64,000 bases of DNA from contig NZ_BEWC01000010.1 of the NCBI RefSeq assembly GCF_003112575.1, positions 186,001-250,000 of the forward strand, in the 5' to 3' direction. This DNA is from Streptomyces ardesiacus (GTDB lineage: Bacteria > Actinomycetota > Actinomycetes > Streptomycetales > Streptomycetaceae). A program made the position numbers and the translations under genes. The notes beneath the pieces were generated by a model. The model ran no database searches and was not told the DNA's origin. It saw only the letters and a list, made by a program, of their open reading frames with translations. Numbering within the stretch: the first letter of the stretch is position 1; every line of letters begins with the position of its first letter. Below are positions 42,056 to 49,854 of this stretch, piece after piece.

Positions 42056-43456
42056 TCAGATCCCGTCCGCCAGCGGGGTGAGTTCCCGGTGGTGGTGTGC
42101 GGACGGGACCTGGGGCCGCCCGCTTTCCAGGCCGAAGGTGGTGAAGGCGGTGCGCCCGGGCAGCGGGTACGGCTCCTGCCCGGTGAGGTCGTTGAGGATG
42201 GTCGCGCTGCGCCAGGCGGCGAGGCCGAGGTCGGGGGTGCCCACGCCGTGGGTGTGCGTCTCGGCGTTCTGCACGTAGACGTTGCCGGTGACGCAGGGGT
42301 CGAGGACGAGACGGTGGCGGTCGTCGATGCGGGGGCGTTCCCGGCCGTCGCGCCGCATGTAGGGGTCGAGACCGGCGAGGAGGCGGCCGAGGGGGCGTTC
42401 GCGCTGGCCGGTGGCGAGGACGACGGCGTCGGTGGTGAGGCGGGAGCGGGTCTTCTGCTGTTCGTGTTCGAGGTGCAGCTCGACCCGGGTGGCGCCGATA
42501 CGGCCGGCGGTGCGCACGTGGACGCCGGGGGTGACGGTGGTGTCGGGCCAGCCGCCGTCGAGGGTGCGGCGGTACAGCTCGTCGTGGATGGCGGCGGTGG
42601 TGTCGGCGTCGATGCCCTTGTGGAGCTGCCACTGGGCGGCGACGAGGCGGTCGCGCACCGGTTCGGCCAGGCCGTGGAAGTAGCGGGTGTAGTCGGGGGT
42701 GAAGTGCTCCAGGCCGAGCTTGGAGTACTCCATGGGGGCGAGGGCCCCGGTGCGGCCGATCCAGTGCAGCCGTTCGCGGCCGGCGGGGCGCCGGCGGAGC
42801 AGGTCGAGGAAGATCTCGGCGCCGGACTGGCCGGTGCCGATGACGGTGACGTGCCCGGCGGCCAGGAGCGTGTCGCGGTGGCCGAGGTAGTCGGCGGCGT
42901 GGACGACGGGGACGGCGGGGTCCTCGGCGAGCGGTCTGAACGGGTCGGGGACATGGGGCTCGGTGCCGACGCCGAGGACGACGTTGCGGGTGTGGGTGCG
43001 GCCGAGGGCCTCGGCCTCCCCGTCGGCGTCGAGCTGGGTGTAGTCGACCTCGAAGAGGCCGCGTTCGGGGTTCCAGCGCACCGCGTCGACCTGGTGGTGG
43101 AAGCGCAGGGCGGGCAGGTTCTCCGCGACCCAGCGGCAGTAGGCGTCGTACTCGGCGCGCTCGATGTGGAAGCGTTCGGCGAAGTAGAAGGGGAAGAGGC
43201 GTTCTCTGGCCCTGAGGTGGCTGAGGAAGGACCAGGGGCTGGCCGGGTCGACGAGGGTGACGAGGTCGGCGAGGAAGGGCACCTGGACGCGGGCGCCGTC
43301 GATGAGCAGGCCGGGGTGCCAGCGGAAGTCGGGGCGCTGTTCGTAGAAGACGGTGTCGAGGCCGGTGAGGGGGTCGGCGAGGGCCGCGAGGGAGAGGTTG
43401 AAGGGGCCGATGCCGATGCCGACGAGGTCGCGGGGCGTGTGCGGGGTGGCGTTCAT
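42056..43456 (-). CDS. L-lysine/L-ornithine/diamine N-monooxygenase of siderophore type (DesB/IucD/SidA family)
   Basis: 466 aa from ATG at 43456, overlapping the decarboxylase stop as ATGA. It has the family's three nucleotide sites: FAD motif VGIGIGPFNLSLAALAD (about 12-28), the NADPH motif VTVIGTGQSGAEIFLDLL (about 200-217), and the C-terminal ATGQRERPLGRLL. FYEQRPDFRWHPGLLIDGARVQ is also typical. Such enzymes hydroxylate the terminal amine of lysine, ornithine, cadaverine or putrescine as the first step to a hydroxamate. With a decarboxylase directly upstream, an N-hydroxy-diamine such as N-hydroxycadaverine is the best guess. No acyltransferase or NIS synthetase gene is adjacent. Confidence 0.92.
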   Translation of the reverse strand: MNATPHTPRDLVGIGIGPFNLSLAALADPLTGLDTVFYEQRPDFRWHPGLLIDGARVQVPFLADLVTLVDPASPWSFLSHLRARERLFPFYFAERFHIERAEYDAYCRWVAENLPALRFHHQVDAVRWNPERGLFEVDYTQLDADGEAEALGRTHTRNVVLGVGTEPHVPDPFRPLAEDPAVPVVHAADYLGHRDTLLAAGHVTVIGTGQSGAEIFLDLLRRRPAGRERLHWIGRTGALAPMEYSKLGLEHFTPDYTRYFHGLAEPVRDRLVAAQWQLHKGIDADTTAAIHDELYRRTLDGGWPDTTVTPGVHVRTAGRIGATRVELHLEHEQQKTRSRLTTDAVVLATGQRERPLGRLLAGLDPYMRRDGRERPRIDDRHRLVLDPCVTGNVYVQNAETHTHGVGTPDLGLAAWRSATILNDLTGQEPYPLPGRTAFTTFGLESGRPQVPSAHHHRELTPLADGI

Positions 43457-44811
43457 CGGGGGGTGTGTCCTTCCACGAGGGTCAGGAGGGCGGCGAGGTC
43501 GTCCGGCCCGGTGCGGGGGTTCAGGAGGGTCGCCTTGAGCCAGAGCCGGCCGTCGGCGCGGGCACGGCCGAGGACGGCGCGGCCGGTGCCGAGCAGCGCG
43601 CGGCGTACGGCGGCGACGGCGTCGTCGGTGGCACCGGCGGGCCGGAACAGGACCGTGCTGATGGCGGGCGGGGCGTGCAGCTCGAACCCGGGGTGTGCGT
43701 CGACCAGGCCGGCGAACGCGTGGGCGAGGGAGCAGACCGCGTCGACGAGCGCGCCCAGTCCGCCGCGGCCCAGGGTCTTGAGGGTGACGGCGGCTTTGAG
43801 GACGTCGGGGCGGCGGCTGGTGCGCGGGGAGCGGTGGAGGAGGTCGGGCAGTCCCGCGTCGGTGTCGTCGTCGGCGTTGAGGTAGTCGGCGCGGTGGTGG
43901 AGGGCGGCGAGGTCGTCGGTGTCGCTGACGGTGAGGAGGCCGGCGGGGATCGGCTGCCAGCCGAGCTTGTGCAGGTCCAGGGCGACGGTGTCGGCGCCCT
44001 CCAGCCCCGCCAGCCGCGGACGGTGCCGGTCGCTGAAGAGGAGGCCCGCGCCGTAGGCGGCGTCGACGTGGAGGCGGGCGGCGTGGGCGCTGCAGCGGCC
44101 GGCGATCTCGGGGAGCGGGTCGATGAGCCCGGCGTCGGTGGTGCCGGCGGTGGCGGCGACGAGGTGGGGGCCGGGGACCTGGGTGAGCGCCTCGTCGAGG
44201 GCGGCGGGGTCGAGGGTGCCGGCGGGGGCGGGCACGACGACGGGTTCGGGCAGCCCGAGAAGCCAGGCGGCACGGGGCAGGGAGTGGTGGGCGTTCTCCC
44301 CGTGGACCAGCCGCAGGCTCGCGCCGTGCTTCTCCCGGGCGAGCAGGACGGCGAGTTGGTTGGACTCGGTGCCGCCGGTGGTGACGAGGGCGTCGACGGC
44401 GCCGGTCTCGCGGGCGAGGGCGCGGGTGACGAGGGCTTCCAGGGCGGAGGCGGCGGGGGCCTGGTCCCAGGAGTCGAGGGAGGGGTTGAGGACGCTCGCG
44501 GCGAGGTCGGCGGCGGCCGCGACGGCCAGCGGCGGGGCGTGCAGGTGCGCGGCGCACAGGGGGTGGGCGGGGTCGGCGGCGCCTTCGGCGAGGGCGGTGA
44601 CCAGGACGCGCAGCGCCTCGGGGTCGCCCCGGTCGGGCAGGATGTCGCCGGCAGCGTCGGCCACCCGGGCGGCGACGGCGTCGGGACCGCCCGGGGGCAG
44701 TGGGCCGCCGCGGGCGGCGGTGCCGGCGCGCAGGGCGTCGAGCACGGTGTCGAGCAGGGGTCGCAGGGCGTCGGTGCCGTGCGGGCCCGAGGCGAGGGGC
44801 GGCAGGCCCAT
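43453..44811 (-). CDS. PLP-dependent amino-acid decarboxylase (DesA-like, group II)
   Basis: 452 aa from ATG at 44811; AAGGA lies at a good distance, while a GTG six codons earlier lacks a site. Group II decarboxylase features: VTTGGTESNQLAVLLAREKHG (PLP phosphate loop), HHSLPRAAWLLG, ATAGTTDAGLIDPLPEI, HVDAAYGAGLLFSDRHR and the Schiff-base Lys in VALDLHKLGWQPIPAG. The relatives I recognise decarboxylate lysine, 2,4-diaminobutyrate or aromatic amino acids; the coupled N-hydroxylase favours a basic substrate such as lysine. The preceding spacer 44812-45052 contains the terminator of pepN and a GTACGC-N8-GCGTAC inverted repeat (44850-44869) that may regulate this pair. No classic iron box was found. 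Confidence 0.88.
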   Translation of the reverse strand: MGLPPLASGPHGTDALRPLLDTVLDALRAGTAARGGPLPPGGPDAVAARVADAAGDILPDRGDPEALRVLVTALAEGAADPAHPLCAAHLHAPPLAVAAAADLAASVLNPSLDSWDQAPAASALEALVTRALARETGAVDALVTTGGTESNQLAVLLAREKHGASLRLVHGENAHHSLPRAAWLLGLPEPVVVPAPAGTLDPAALDEALTQVPGPHLVAATAGTTDAGLIDPLPEIAGRCSAHAARLHVDAAYGAGLLFSDRHRPRLAGLEGADTVALDLHKLGWQPIPAGLLTVSDTDDLAALHHRADYLNADDDTDAGLPDLLHRSPRTSRRPDVLKAAVTLKTLGRGGLGALVDAVCSLAHAFAGLVDAHPGFELHAPPAISTVLFRPAGATDDAVAAVRRALLGTGRAVLGRARADGRLWLKATLLNPRTGPDDLAALLTLVEGHTPR

Positions 44812-44934
44812 GAGCCGTCCTTGGGGCACGGGGACTGGGGTTCCAGCTTGTACGCACGGGTGCGCGTACGCCCGGACAGCTCAGTGATCCAACCCGAAAG
44901 GGGTATCCCGGCCGCCTTCCCACCGGCCCCACGG

Positions 44935-45045
44935 GCCCCGCGGCCGGTCCTCCCCCGCCCCGCCGGGTCCCGCGGCCGGCCCTCTCCCGCCCCGCCGGGT
45001 CCCGCGGCCGGCCCTCTCCCGCCCCGCCGGGGAGGACCGGCCGCG
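44935..45045 (-). terminator. Terminator of pepN with two 32-bp repeats inserted in its loop
   Basis: CGCGGCCGGTCCTCCCC (44939-44955) pairs perfectly over 17 bases with the segment at 45029-45045, forming a terminator stem just after the pepN stop (45053). Between the arms lie two exact 32-bp tandem copies (44967-44998 and 44999-45030). The left arm itself lies in a third, diverged copy (44935-44966, three mismatches). Removing the two exact copies would leave a normal nine-base loop, so the repeats look like a later expansion. Confidence 0.75.
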
Positions 45046-45052
45046 TTCGGGC

Positions 45053-47551
45053 TCAGTCGGTGTTCGCCTCCCGTACCCGCAGTGCGCGCGCCAGGTCGTC
45101 GAGCTGGTCGGTGAGCTTGCGGCGCAGGGCGGGGAGCGGGTCGGCGCCGGCGAGGCACTCCCGGCCCAGGCGGAGGGTGTCGGCGTCGACGGCGTGGGCG
45201 GGGAAGGCCCAGCGTCCGGCGGCGTCGGCGATGGCGGGGCCGCGGCGGGCGGCGAGGGCCACGGCCTCGGTGTAGTAGCGCGGTACGTAGTCGCGCACGA
45301 GGTCGGCCTGTTCGGGCTGCCAGAAGCCCTGGGCGGTGGCGGTGAACAGGTAGTTGGACAGGTCGTCGGCGGCGAACATGGCCTCCCAGGCGCGGGCCTT
45401 GGCCCCGGCGTCCGGCAGCGCGGCGCGGCAGCGGGCGGCGCCCTCCTGGCCGGTGGCGCTCGGGTCGTTCGCCAGCTCGGCGGCGATGGCGGCCTCGTCG
45501 GTGGCGCCGAGGACGGCGAGGCGGGTGAGGATGCGCCAGCGCAGCTCGGGGTCGAGTTCGGGGCCGCCGGGCACGGTGCCGTCGGCGAGCCAGGCGGCGA
45601 TGGTGTCGGGGTGGGCGGCGGTGGAGATGCGGTGGCGTACGGCGATCAGGCGCAGGCCGGGGTGGTCGCCGTCCTCGGTGCGGCGGATGAGGTCGCGGCA
45701 CAGTTCGGCGAGGGTGTTCAGGGCGGCGGGCCGCTGCTCGGGGGTGACGTAGCGGTCGGCGACCTGGCCGGCCGCGAAGGCGAGGACGCCGTCGACGAGC
45801 GCGAGGTCGGTCTCGTGCGGGAGGTGGGTGCGGGCGATGTCGAGGTAGGCCGCGGCCGGGAGTTCGCCGTCGCGGACGGCGTCCCTGAGGGCGTTCCAGA
45901 CGACGGCCCGGGTGAGCGGGTCGGGCAGGCCGGACAGGCTCGCGCGCAGGGTGCGGAAGGAGTCGGCGTCGAAGCGGATCTTGGCGTAGCTCAGGTCGCC
46001 GTCGTTGAGGACGACCAGGGCGGGGAGCTTGCCGATGGGCCGGGGCGCGGTCTGGGGGACGTCGATGTCGAGGCGTTCGCGCGGGGTGAGGCGGCCCTCC
46101 TCGCCGGGGTCCTGGTCGTAGAGGCCGACGGCGATGCGGTGGGGGCGCTCGCCGGCGCGGTGGACGGTGAGGGCGCGGCTGCCGTTGTCGCCGGTGACGG
46201 CCGGGGTGAGGGTGTCGACGCCGGTGGTGCGCAGCCAGGCGTCGGCCCAGGCGTGGACGTCGCGGTCGGTGGCGGCGGCGAGGGAGTCGATGAAGTCGGC
46301 GAGGGAGGCGTTGGCGAACTTGTGCCGCTCGAAGTGGAGGTTGATGCCGGCCAGGAAGTCCTTCTCGCCGAGCCAGGCGACGAGCTGGCGCAGGGCGGAG
46401 GCGCCCTTGGCGTAGGAGATGCCGTCGAAGTTGAGCAGGGCGGAGGCGGTGTCCCGCACGTCCTCGGGGGCGACGGGGTGGGTGGAGGGGCGCTGGTCGG
46501 CGTCGTAGCCCCAGGCCTTGCGGGTGACGCCGAAGTCGGTCCAGGTGTCGGTGAAGCGGGTGGCCTCGGCGGTGGTCTGGTAGCCCATGTACTCGGCGAA
46601 GGACTCGTTCAGCCAGATGTCGTCCCACCAGCGCAGGGTGACGAGGTCGCCGAACCACATGTGGGCCATCTCGTGGGCGACGACCATGGCGCGGGTCTGG
46701 CGCTGGGTCTCGGTGACGGCGGAGCGGAAGACGAACTCGTCGCGGAAGGTGACCAGTCCGGGGTTCTCCATGGCGCCGGCGTTGAACTCGGGGACGAACG
46801 CCTGGTCGTAGGAGTCGAAGGGGTAGGGCTCGGTGAACTTCTCGTGGTAGCGGTCGAAGCAGGCCCGGGTGACGTCGAGGAGTTCGTCGGCGTCGGCGTC
46901 CAGGTGCGGGGCGAGCGAGCGGCGGCAGTGGAGGCCGAAGGGCAGGCCGCGGTGTTCGGTGCGCACGGAGTGCCAGGGGCCGGCGGCGACGGCGACGAGG
47001 TAGGTGGAGATCAGCGGGGTGGTGGCGGCCTTCCAGCGGCCGTCGCCGGTGTGCTCGGTGACGCCGTTGGCGAGGACGGTCCAGCCCTCGGGTGCGGTCA
47101 CGGCGAGGTCGAAGACGGCCTTGAGGTCGGGCTGGTCGAAGGCGGCGTAGACGCGCTGGACGTCGTCGAGGAAGAGCTGGGTGTAGACGTAGGTCTCACC
47201 GTCGCTGGGGTCGGTGAAGCGGTGCATGCCCTCGCCCGTGCGGGAGTACCGCATGGCGGCCTCGACGCGCAGCTCGTGCTCGCCGGGGGCGAGGTTCTCC
47301 AGGGCGAGCCGGTTCCCGTCGAGGGCGGCCGGGTCGAGGGGGTGTCCGTCCAGGGTGACGGTGCGCAGTTCGGCGGGCTTGACCTCGACGAAGGTGTCCG
47401 CGGTGTCCGTCTCGCCGCGGACGGTGAAGCGGATGACGGTGCGGGAGTCGAAGGTCTCGTCCCCACGGGTGAGATCGAGGTCGATCGCGTAGTGGTGGAC
47501 GTCGAGGAGCCGGGAACGGGTCTGCGCTTCGTCGCGCGTCAGTACGGACAT
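45053..47551 (-). CDS. pepN: Aminopeptidase N (M1 family)
   Basis: 832 aa from ATG at 47551; another ATG three codons earlier (47560) is possible and neither has a strong site. M1 features: the GAMEN exopeptidase motif in NAGAMENPGLVTF, the zinc site HEMAHMWFGDLVTLRWWDDIWLNE (HExxH plus the downstream Glu) and the transition-state Tyr in the DGISYAKGASALRQL region. The C-terminal ERAP1-like helical domain fills the last 300 residues. It is a cytoplasmic zinc exopeptidase that trims peptides. Terminated by the unusual hairpin at 44935-45045. Confidence 0.96.
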   Translation of the reverse strand: MSVLTRDEAQTRSRLLDVHHYAIDLDLTRGDETFDSRTVIRFTVRGETDTADTFVEVKPAELRTVTLDGHPLDPAALDGNRLALENLAPGEHELRVEAAMRYSRTGEGMHRFTDPSDGETYVYTQLFLDDVQRVYAAFDQPDLKAVFDLAVTAPEGWTVLANGVTEHTGDGRWKAATTPLISTYLVAVAAGPWHSVRTEHRGLPFGLHCRRSLAPHLDADADELLDVTRACFDRYHEKFTEPYPFDSYDQAFVPEFNAGAMENPGLVTFRDEFVFRSAVTETQRQTRAMVVAHEMAHMWFGDLVTLRWWDDIWLNESFAEYMGYQTTAEATRFTDTWTDFGVTRKAWGYDADQRPSTHPVAPEDVRDTASALLNFDGISYAKGASALRQLVAWLGEKDFLAGINLHFERHKFANASLADFIDSLAAATDRDVHAWADAWLRTTGVDTLTPAVTGDNGSRALTVHRAGERPHRIAVGLYDQDPGEEGRLTPRERLDIDVPQTAPRPIGKLPALVVLNDGDLSYAKIRFDADSFRTLRASLSGLPDPLTRAVVWNALRDAVRDGELPAAAYLDIARTHLPHETDLALVDGVLAFAAGQVADRYVTPEQRPAALNTLAELCRDLIRRTEDGDHPGLRLIAVRHRISTAAHPDTIAAWLADGTVPGGPELDPELRWRILTRLAVLGATDEAAIAAELANDPSATGQEGAARCRAALPDAGAKARAWEAMFAADDLSNYLFTATAQGFWQPEQADLVRDYVPRYYTEAVALAARRGPAIADAAGRWAFPAHAVDADTLRLGRECLAGADPLPALRRKLTDQLDDLARALRVREANTD

Positions 47552-47680
47552 GCACGACATGCTGCCTGATGCGGTGGGCGGGGCACAGCGGCGGTTCGCT
47601 ACGCGCGGTATGTCCGGTCCGACCCGCCGGCCGCCGGACTCCCCCGGCGTGCGCCCCCGCGGACGGGGGCGCGGCCCGGC

Positions 47681-48031
47681 TCAGCCGGAGGACGGGACGC
47701 CGTCGGCGCCGTTGCCCTCGGCGATGCGCTCGTGGTGGTGGATCACCTCGGCGACGATGAAGTTGAGGAACTTCTCGGCGAACGCGGGGTCGAGCTTGGC
47801 GCTCTCGGCGAGGGCGCGCAGCCGGGCGATCTGCTGGGCCTCCCGGGCCGGGTCGGCGGGCGGCAGCCGGTGGCGGGCCTTGAGGTGGCCGACCTGCTGA
47901 GTGCACTTGAAGCGCTCGGCGAGCATGTGGACGACGGCCGCGTCGATGTTGTCGATGCTGTCCCGCAGCCGGGCCAGCTCCTCGCGGGCGGCGGGTTCGA
48001 CGGCACCGGTACCGGTGTTGCTGGTGGTCAT
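47681..48031 (-). CDS. Chorismate mutase (AroQ type)
   Basis: 116 aa from ATG at 48031 (MTTSNTGTG). The all-helical AroQ pattern is clear: ELARLRDSIDNIDAAVVHMLAERFKC, VGHLKARHRLPPADPAREAQQ, and AFAEKFLNFIVAEVIHHHERIA. Arg22-type, Lys and Arg/Gln active-site positions are in place. It rearranges chorismate to prephenate for phenylalanine and tyrosine synthesis, as a stand-alone enzyme in the cytoplasm. It lies 129 bases after pepN's start on the opposite side and diverges from the metalloprotein gene at 48181. Confidence 0.9.
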   Translation of the reverse strand: MTTSNTGTGAVEPAAREELARLRDSIDNIDAAVVHMLAERFKCTQQVGHLKARHRLPPADPAREAQQIARLRALAESAKLDPAFAEKFLNFIVAEVIHHHERIAEGNGADGVPSSG

Positions 48032-48180
48032 GGGCGCACACCCTACGGGCGCGGGCCGGGGCACCGCAGACCGTCTCAGGCGCTGAACGCCGTACGGTCC
48101 CCGTGCGGCTCCTACAGTGGGAGCAGGGCCCGGGAGACGGGGCTCGGGGAGCAGGGTCTGAGGCGTCTTGGGGGTAGGAC

Positions 48181-49077
48181 GTGGCGAACGGCGGACCGGT
48201 CGAGCACGGGTTCCCGCACCTGGAGACGGTGCGGGAGGCGGTCACGGCGCTGTACCGGCGGCTGTCGTACGACACCGTCCAGACCTTCTCGGCCAGTGTG
48301 GCCCCGGTGGACGTGGCGTTCTGCGACACGGACGACCTGTACCTGGGCGCGCAGCGGGTGGCCCGCGAACTGGTGCGGCACTACCGGCTGCCCGACGCCC
48401 GCATGGTCGTCTCCTTCCGCGAGATGACCCACGCGGCCAACGTGGAACTGACGGCGGGACCGGAGTACTTCGTCGAGCTGAACGACCGCTTCCGCACCCA
48501 CCGCCGGGACATCGGCGCGGCTCTCGCGCACGAGGTGATGCACGTCTACCTGCACCGGCTCGACCTGTCCTTCCCCTCCACCCGGGCCAACGAGATCCTC
48601 ACCGACACGGCGGCGGCGTACCTGGGCGCGGGCTGGCTGCTCCTGGACGCCTACCGGGAGGACGGGGCGTCCTCGCAGAAGCTCGGGTACCTGACGCCGG
48701 AGGAGTTCGGTTACGTGCTGGCCAAGCGGGCGCTGCTGTTCGGCGAGGACCCCTCGGTGTGGTTCACGAGCCCGCAGGCGTACACGGCGTACGGCAAGGG
48801 GCTGGCCCGGGCGCGGCGGGACGCGCAGCAGCCGCCGCTCACGGCGGCCGGCTGGGCGGGCCGCCGCCGCTACGCCCGGGACCGCCGCCACGCGCAGGAC
48901 CCGCACGCGGCCGGGCCGGAAGCGGACGGCCCGTACGCCTTCACGGCCCCGGCGCCGGGGCAGCTTCGGGTGTCGTTCCCCTGCCCGACCTGCCACCAGC
49001 GGATCAGGGTGCCGGTGCGGGGGCGGGTCCGGGCGCGGTGCGGGCTGTGCCGGACGGTGCTGGAGTGCGACACCTGA
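48181..49077 (+). CDS. HExxH putative metallopeptidase with C-terminal zinc ribbon
   Basis: 298 aa from GTG at 48181, with GGGGGTAGGA upstream. Residues 117-121 read HEVMH inside AALAHEVMHVYLHRL, followed 17 residues later by NEILTDTAAAYLGAG, where Glu138 or Asp142 could be the third ligand; this is the geometry of zinc metallopeptidases. The C-terminus has four Cys as CPTC (268-271) and CGLC (287-290), a zinc ribbon. There is no signal peptide or membrane helix, so it is likely cytoplasmic. I do not recognise a named family; substrate and activity are unknown. Confidence 0.8.
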   Translation: MANGGPVEHGFPHLETVREAVTALYRRLSYDTVQTFSASVAPVDVAFCDTDDLYLGAQRVARELVRHYRLPDARMVVSFREMTHAANVELTAGPEYFVELNDRFRTHRRDIGAALAHEVMHVYLHRLDLSFPSTRANEILTDTAAAYLGAGWLLLDAYREDGASSQKLGYLTPEEFGYVLAKRALLFGEDPSVWFTSPQAYTAYGKGLARARRDAQQPPLTAAGWAGRRRYARDRRHAQDPHAAGPEADGPYAFTAPAPGQLRVSFPCPTCHQRIRVPVRGRVRARCGLCRTVLECDT

Positions 49078-49117
49078 GGCGGGGCGCCGGGCGCGGGGAC
49101 GCTGCTTCAATGCCCGT

Positions 49118-49747
49118 ATGACACAGGCCGTGGAAGAACCCTGGGGCATCAGTGTGTTCGGCTCGGGCACGGTGCGGGCCGAGCCGTCGTTGGCGCGGGT
49201 GCGGCCGGCCGTGGACGTTCTGGAACCGTCGCCGGAGCAGGCCTTCCAGCGGGCCGGGGAGGCCGTGGTCCGGCTGCGGGAGGTGCTGCGGCGGCACGGG
49301 GTGCCGGACGCCTCGGTCTCGGGCTCCCGGCTCGGCCTCAGCTCGGAGTACGACGGTCACGGCGGTCGCCGGACGATGCTCGGGTACCGGTGCCAGGCCT
49401 CGTACGCGGTGGAGACCGAGGTCCTCGACGGTCTGGAGCGGCTGATCGCGGACGTGGTCGAGGCGGGCGCGCACCGGATCGACGGCGTCGAGTTCGACGT
49501 GCGCGACCGGCTCGCGCTGCTCGACGAGGCGCGGCGCAGGGCCGTCGCCGCGGCCCGCCGCAAGGCCGAGGTGTACGCGGAGGCGGCGGGCGCGCGGCTG
49601 GGGCCGGTCCTGCGCATCCAGGACGTGGAGCCGGAGCCCGTCGCCGCGTTCCGCGCCTCCGCGGGCGGCGGCCCGCCGGGCGCGCTGGCTCCGGGGGTGG
49701 TGGAGGTGTCCGCGCGGGTCGTGCTGGGCTTCTCCCTGCGGCACTGA
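49118..49747 (+). CDS. SIMPL-domain (DUF541) protein
   Basis: 209 aa from ATG at 49118. The SIMPL/DUF541 pattern: ISVFGSGTVRAEPSLARVRPAV at the start, QAFQRAGEAVVRLREVLRRHGV, YRCQASYAVETEVLDGLERLI, and the helix DEARRRAVAAARRKAEVYAEAAG with the following RLGPVLRIQD. Most family members in other bacteria are exported, but here no signal peptide is visible, so it appears cytoplasmic. Function unknown. It follows the HExxH gene by 40 bases and may be co-transcribed. Confidence 0.9.
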   Translation: MTQAVEEPWGISVFGSGTVRAEPSLARVRPAVDVLEPSPEQAFQRAGEAVVRLREVLRRHGVPDASVSGSRLGLSSEYDGHGGRRTMLGYRCQASYAVETEVLDGLERLIADVVEAGAHRIDGVEFDVRDRLALLDEARRRAVAAARRKAEVYAEAAGARLGPVLRIQDVEPEPVAAFRASAGGGPPGALAPGVVEVSARVVLGFSLRH

Positions 49748-49854
49748 CCCGGCGCCCGGCCCCACCCCGCCTCCCCGACGGCGCACGGGCATTCGTTATT
49801 TTGTTCGCCGCCGTCCCCACCGGCTCACCGTCCGCCCGTCCCGAGGAGCCGGCC

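Noticed and set aside
44812..45052. Search for a DmdR/DtxR iron box before the siderophore-like pair
   Set aside because: No sequence resembling the TTAGGTTAGGCTCACCTAA pattern was found.
43521..46658. Long minus-strand frame of more than 1000 codons
   Set aside because: It lies in another frame over pepN and the PLP decarboxylase, is Arg/Pro-rich and shows no domain.
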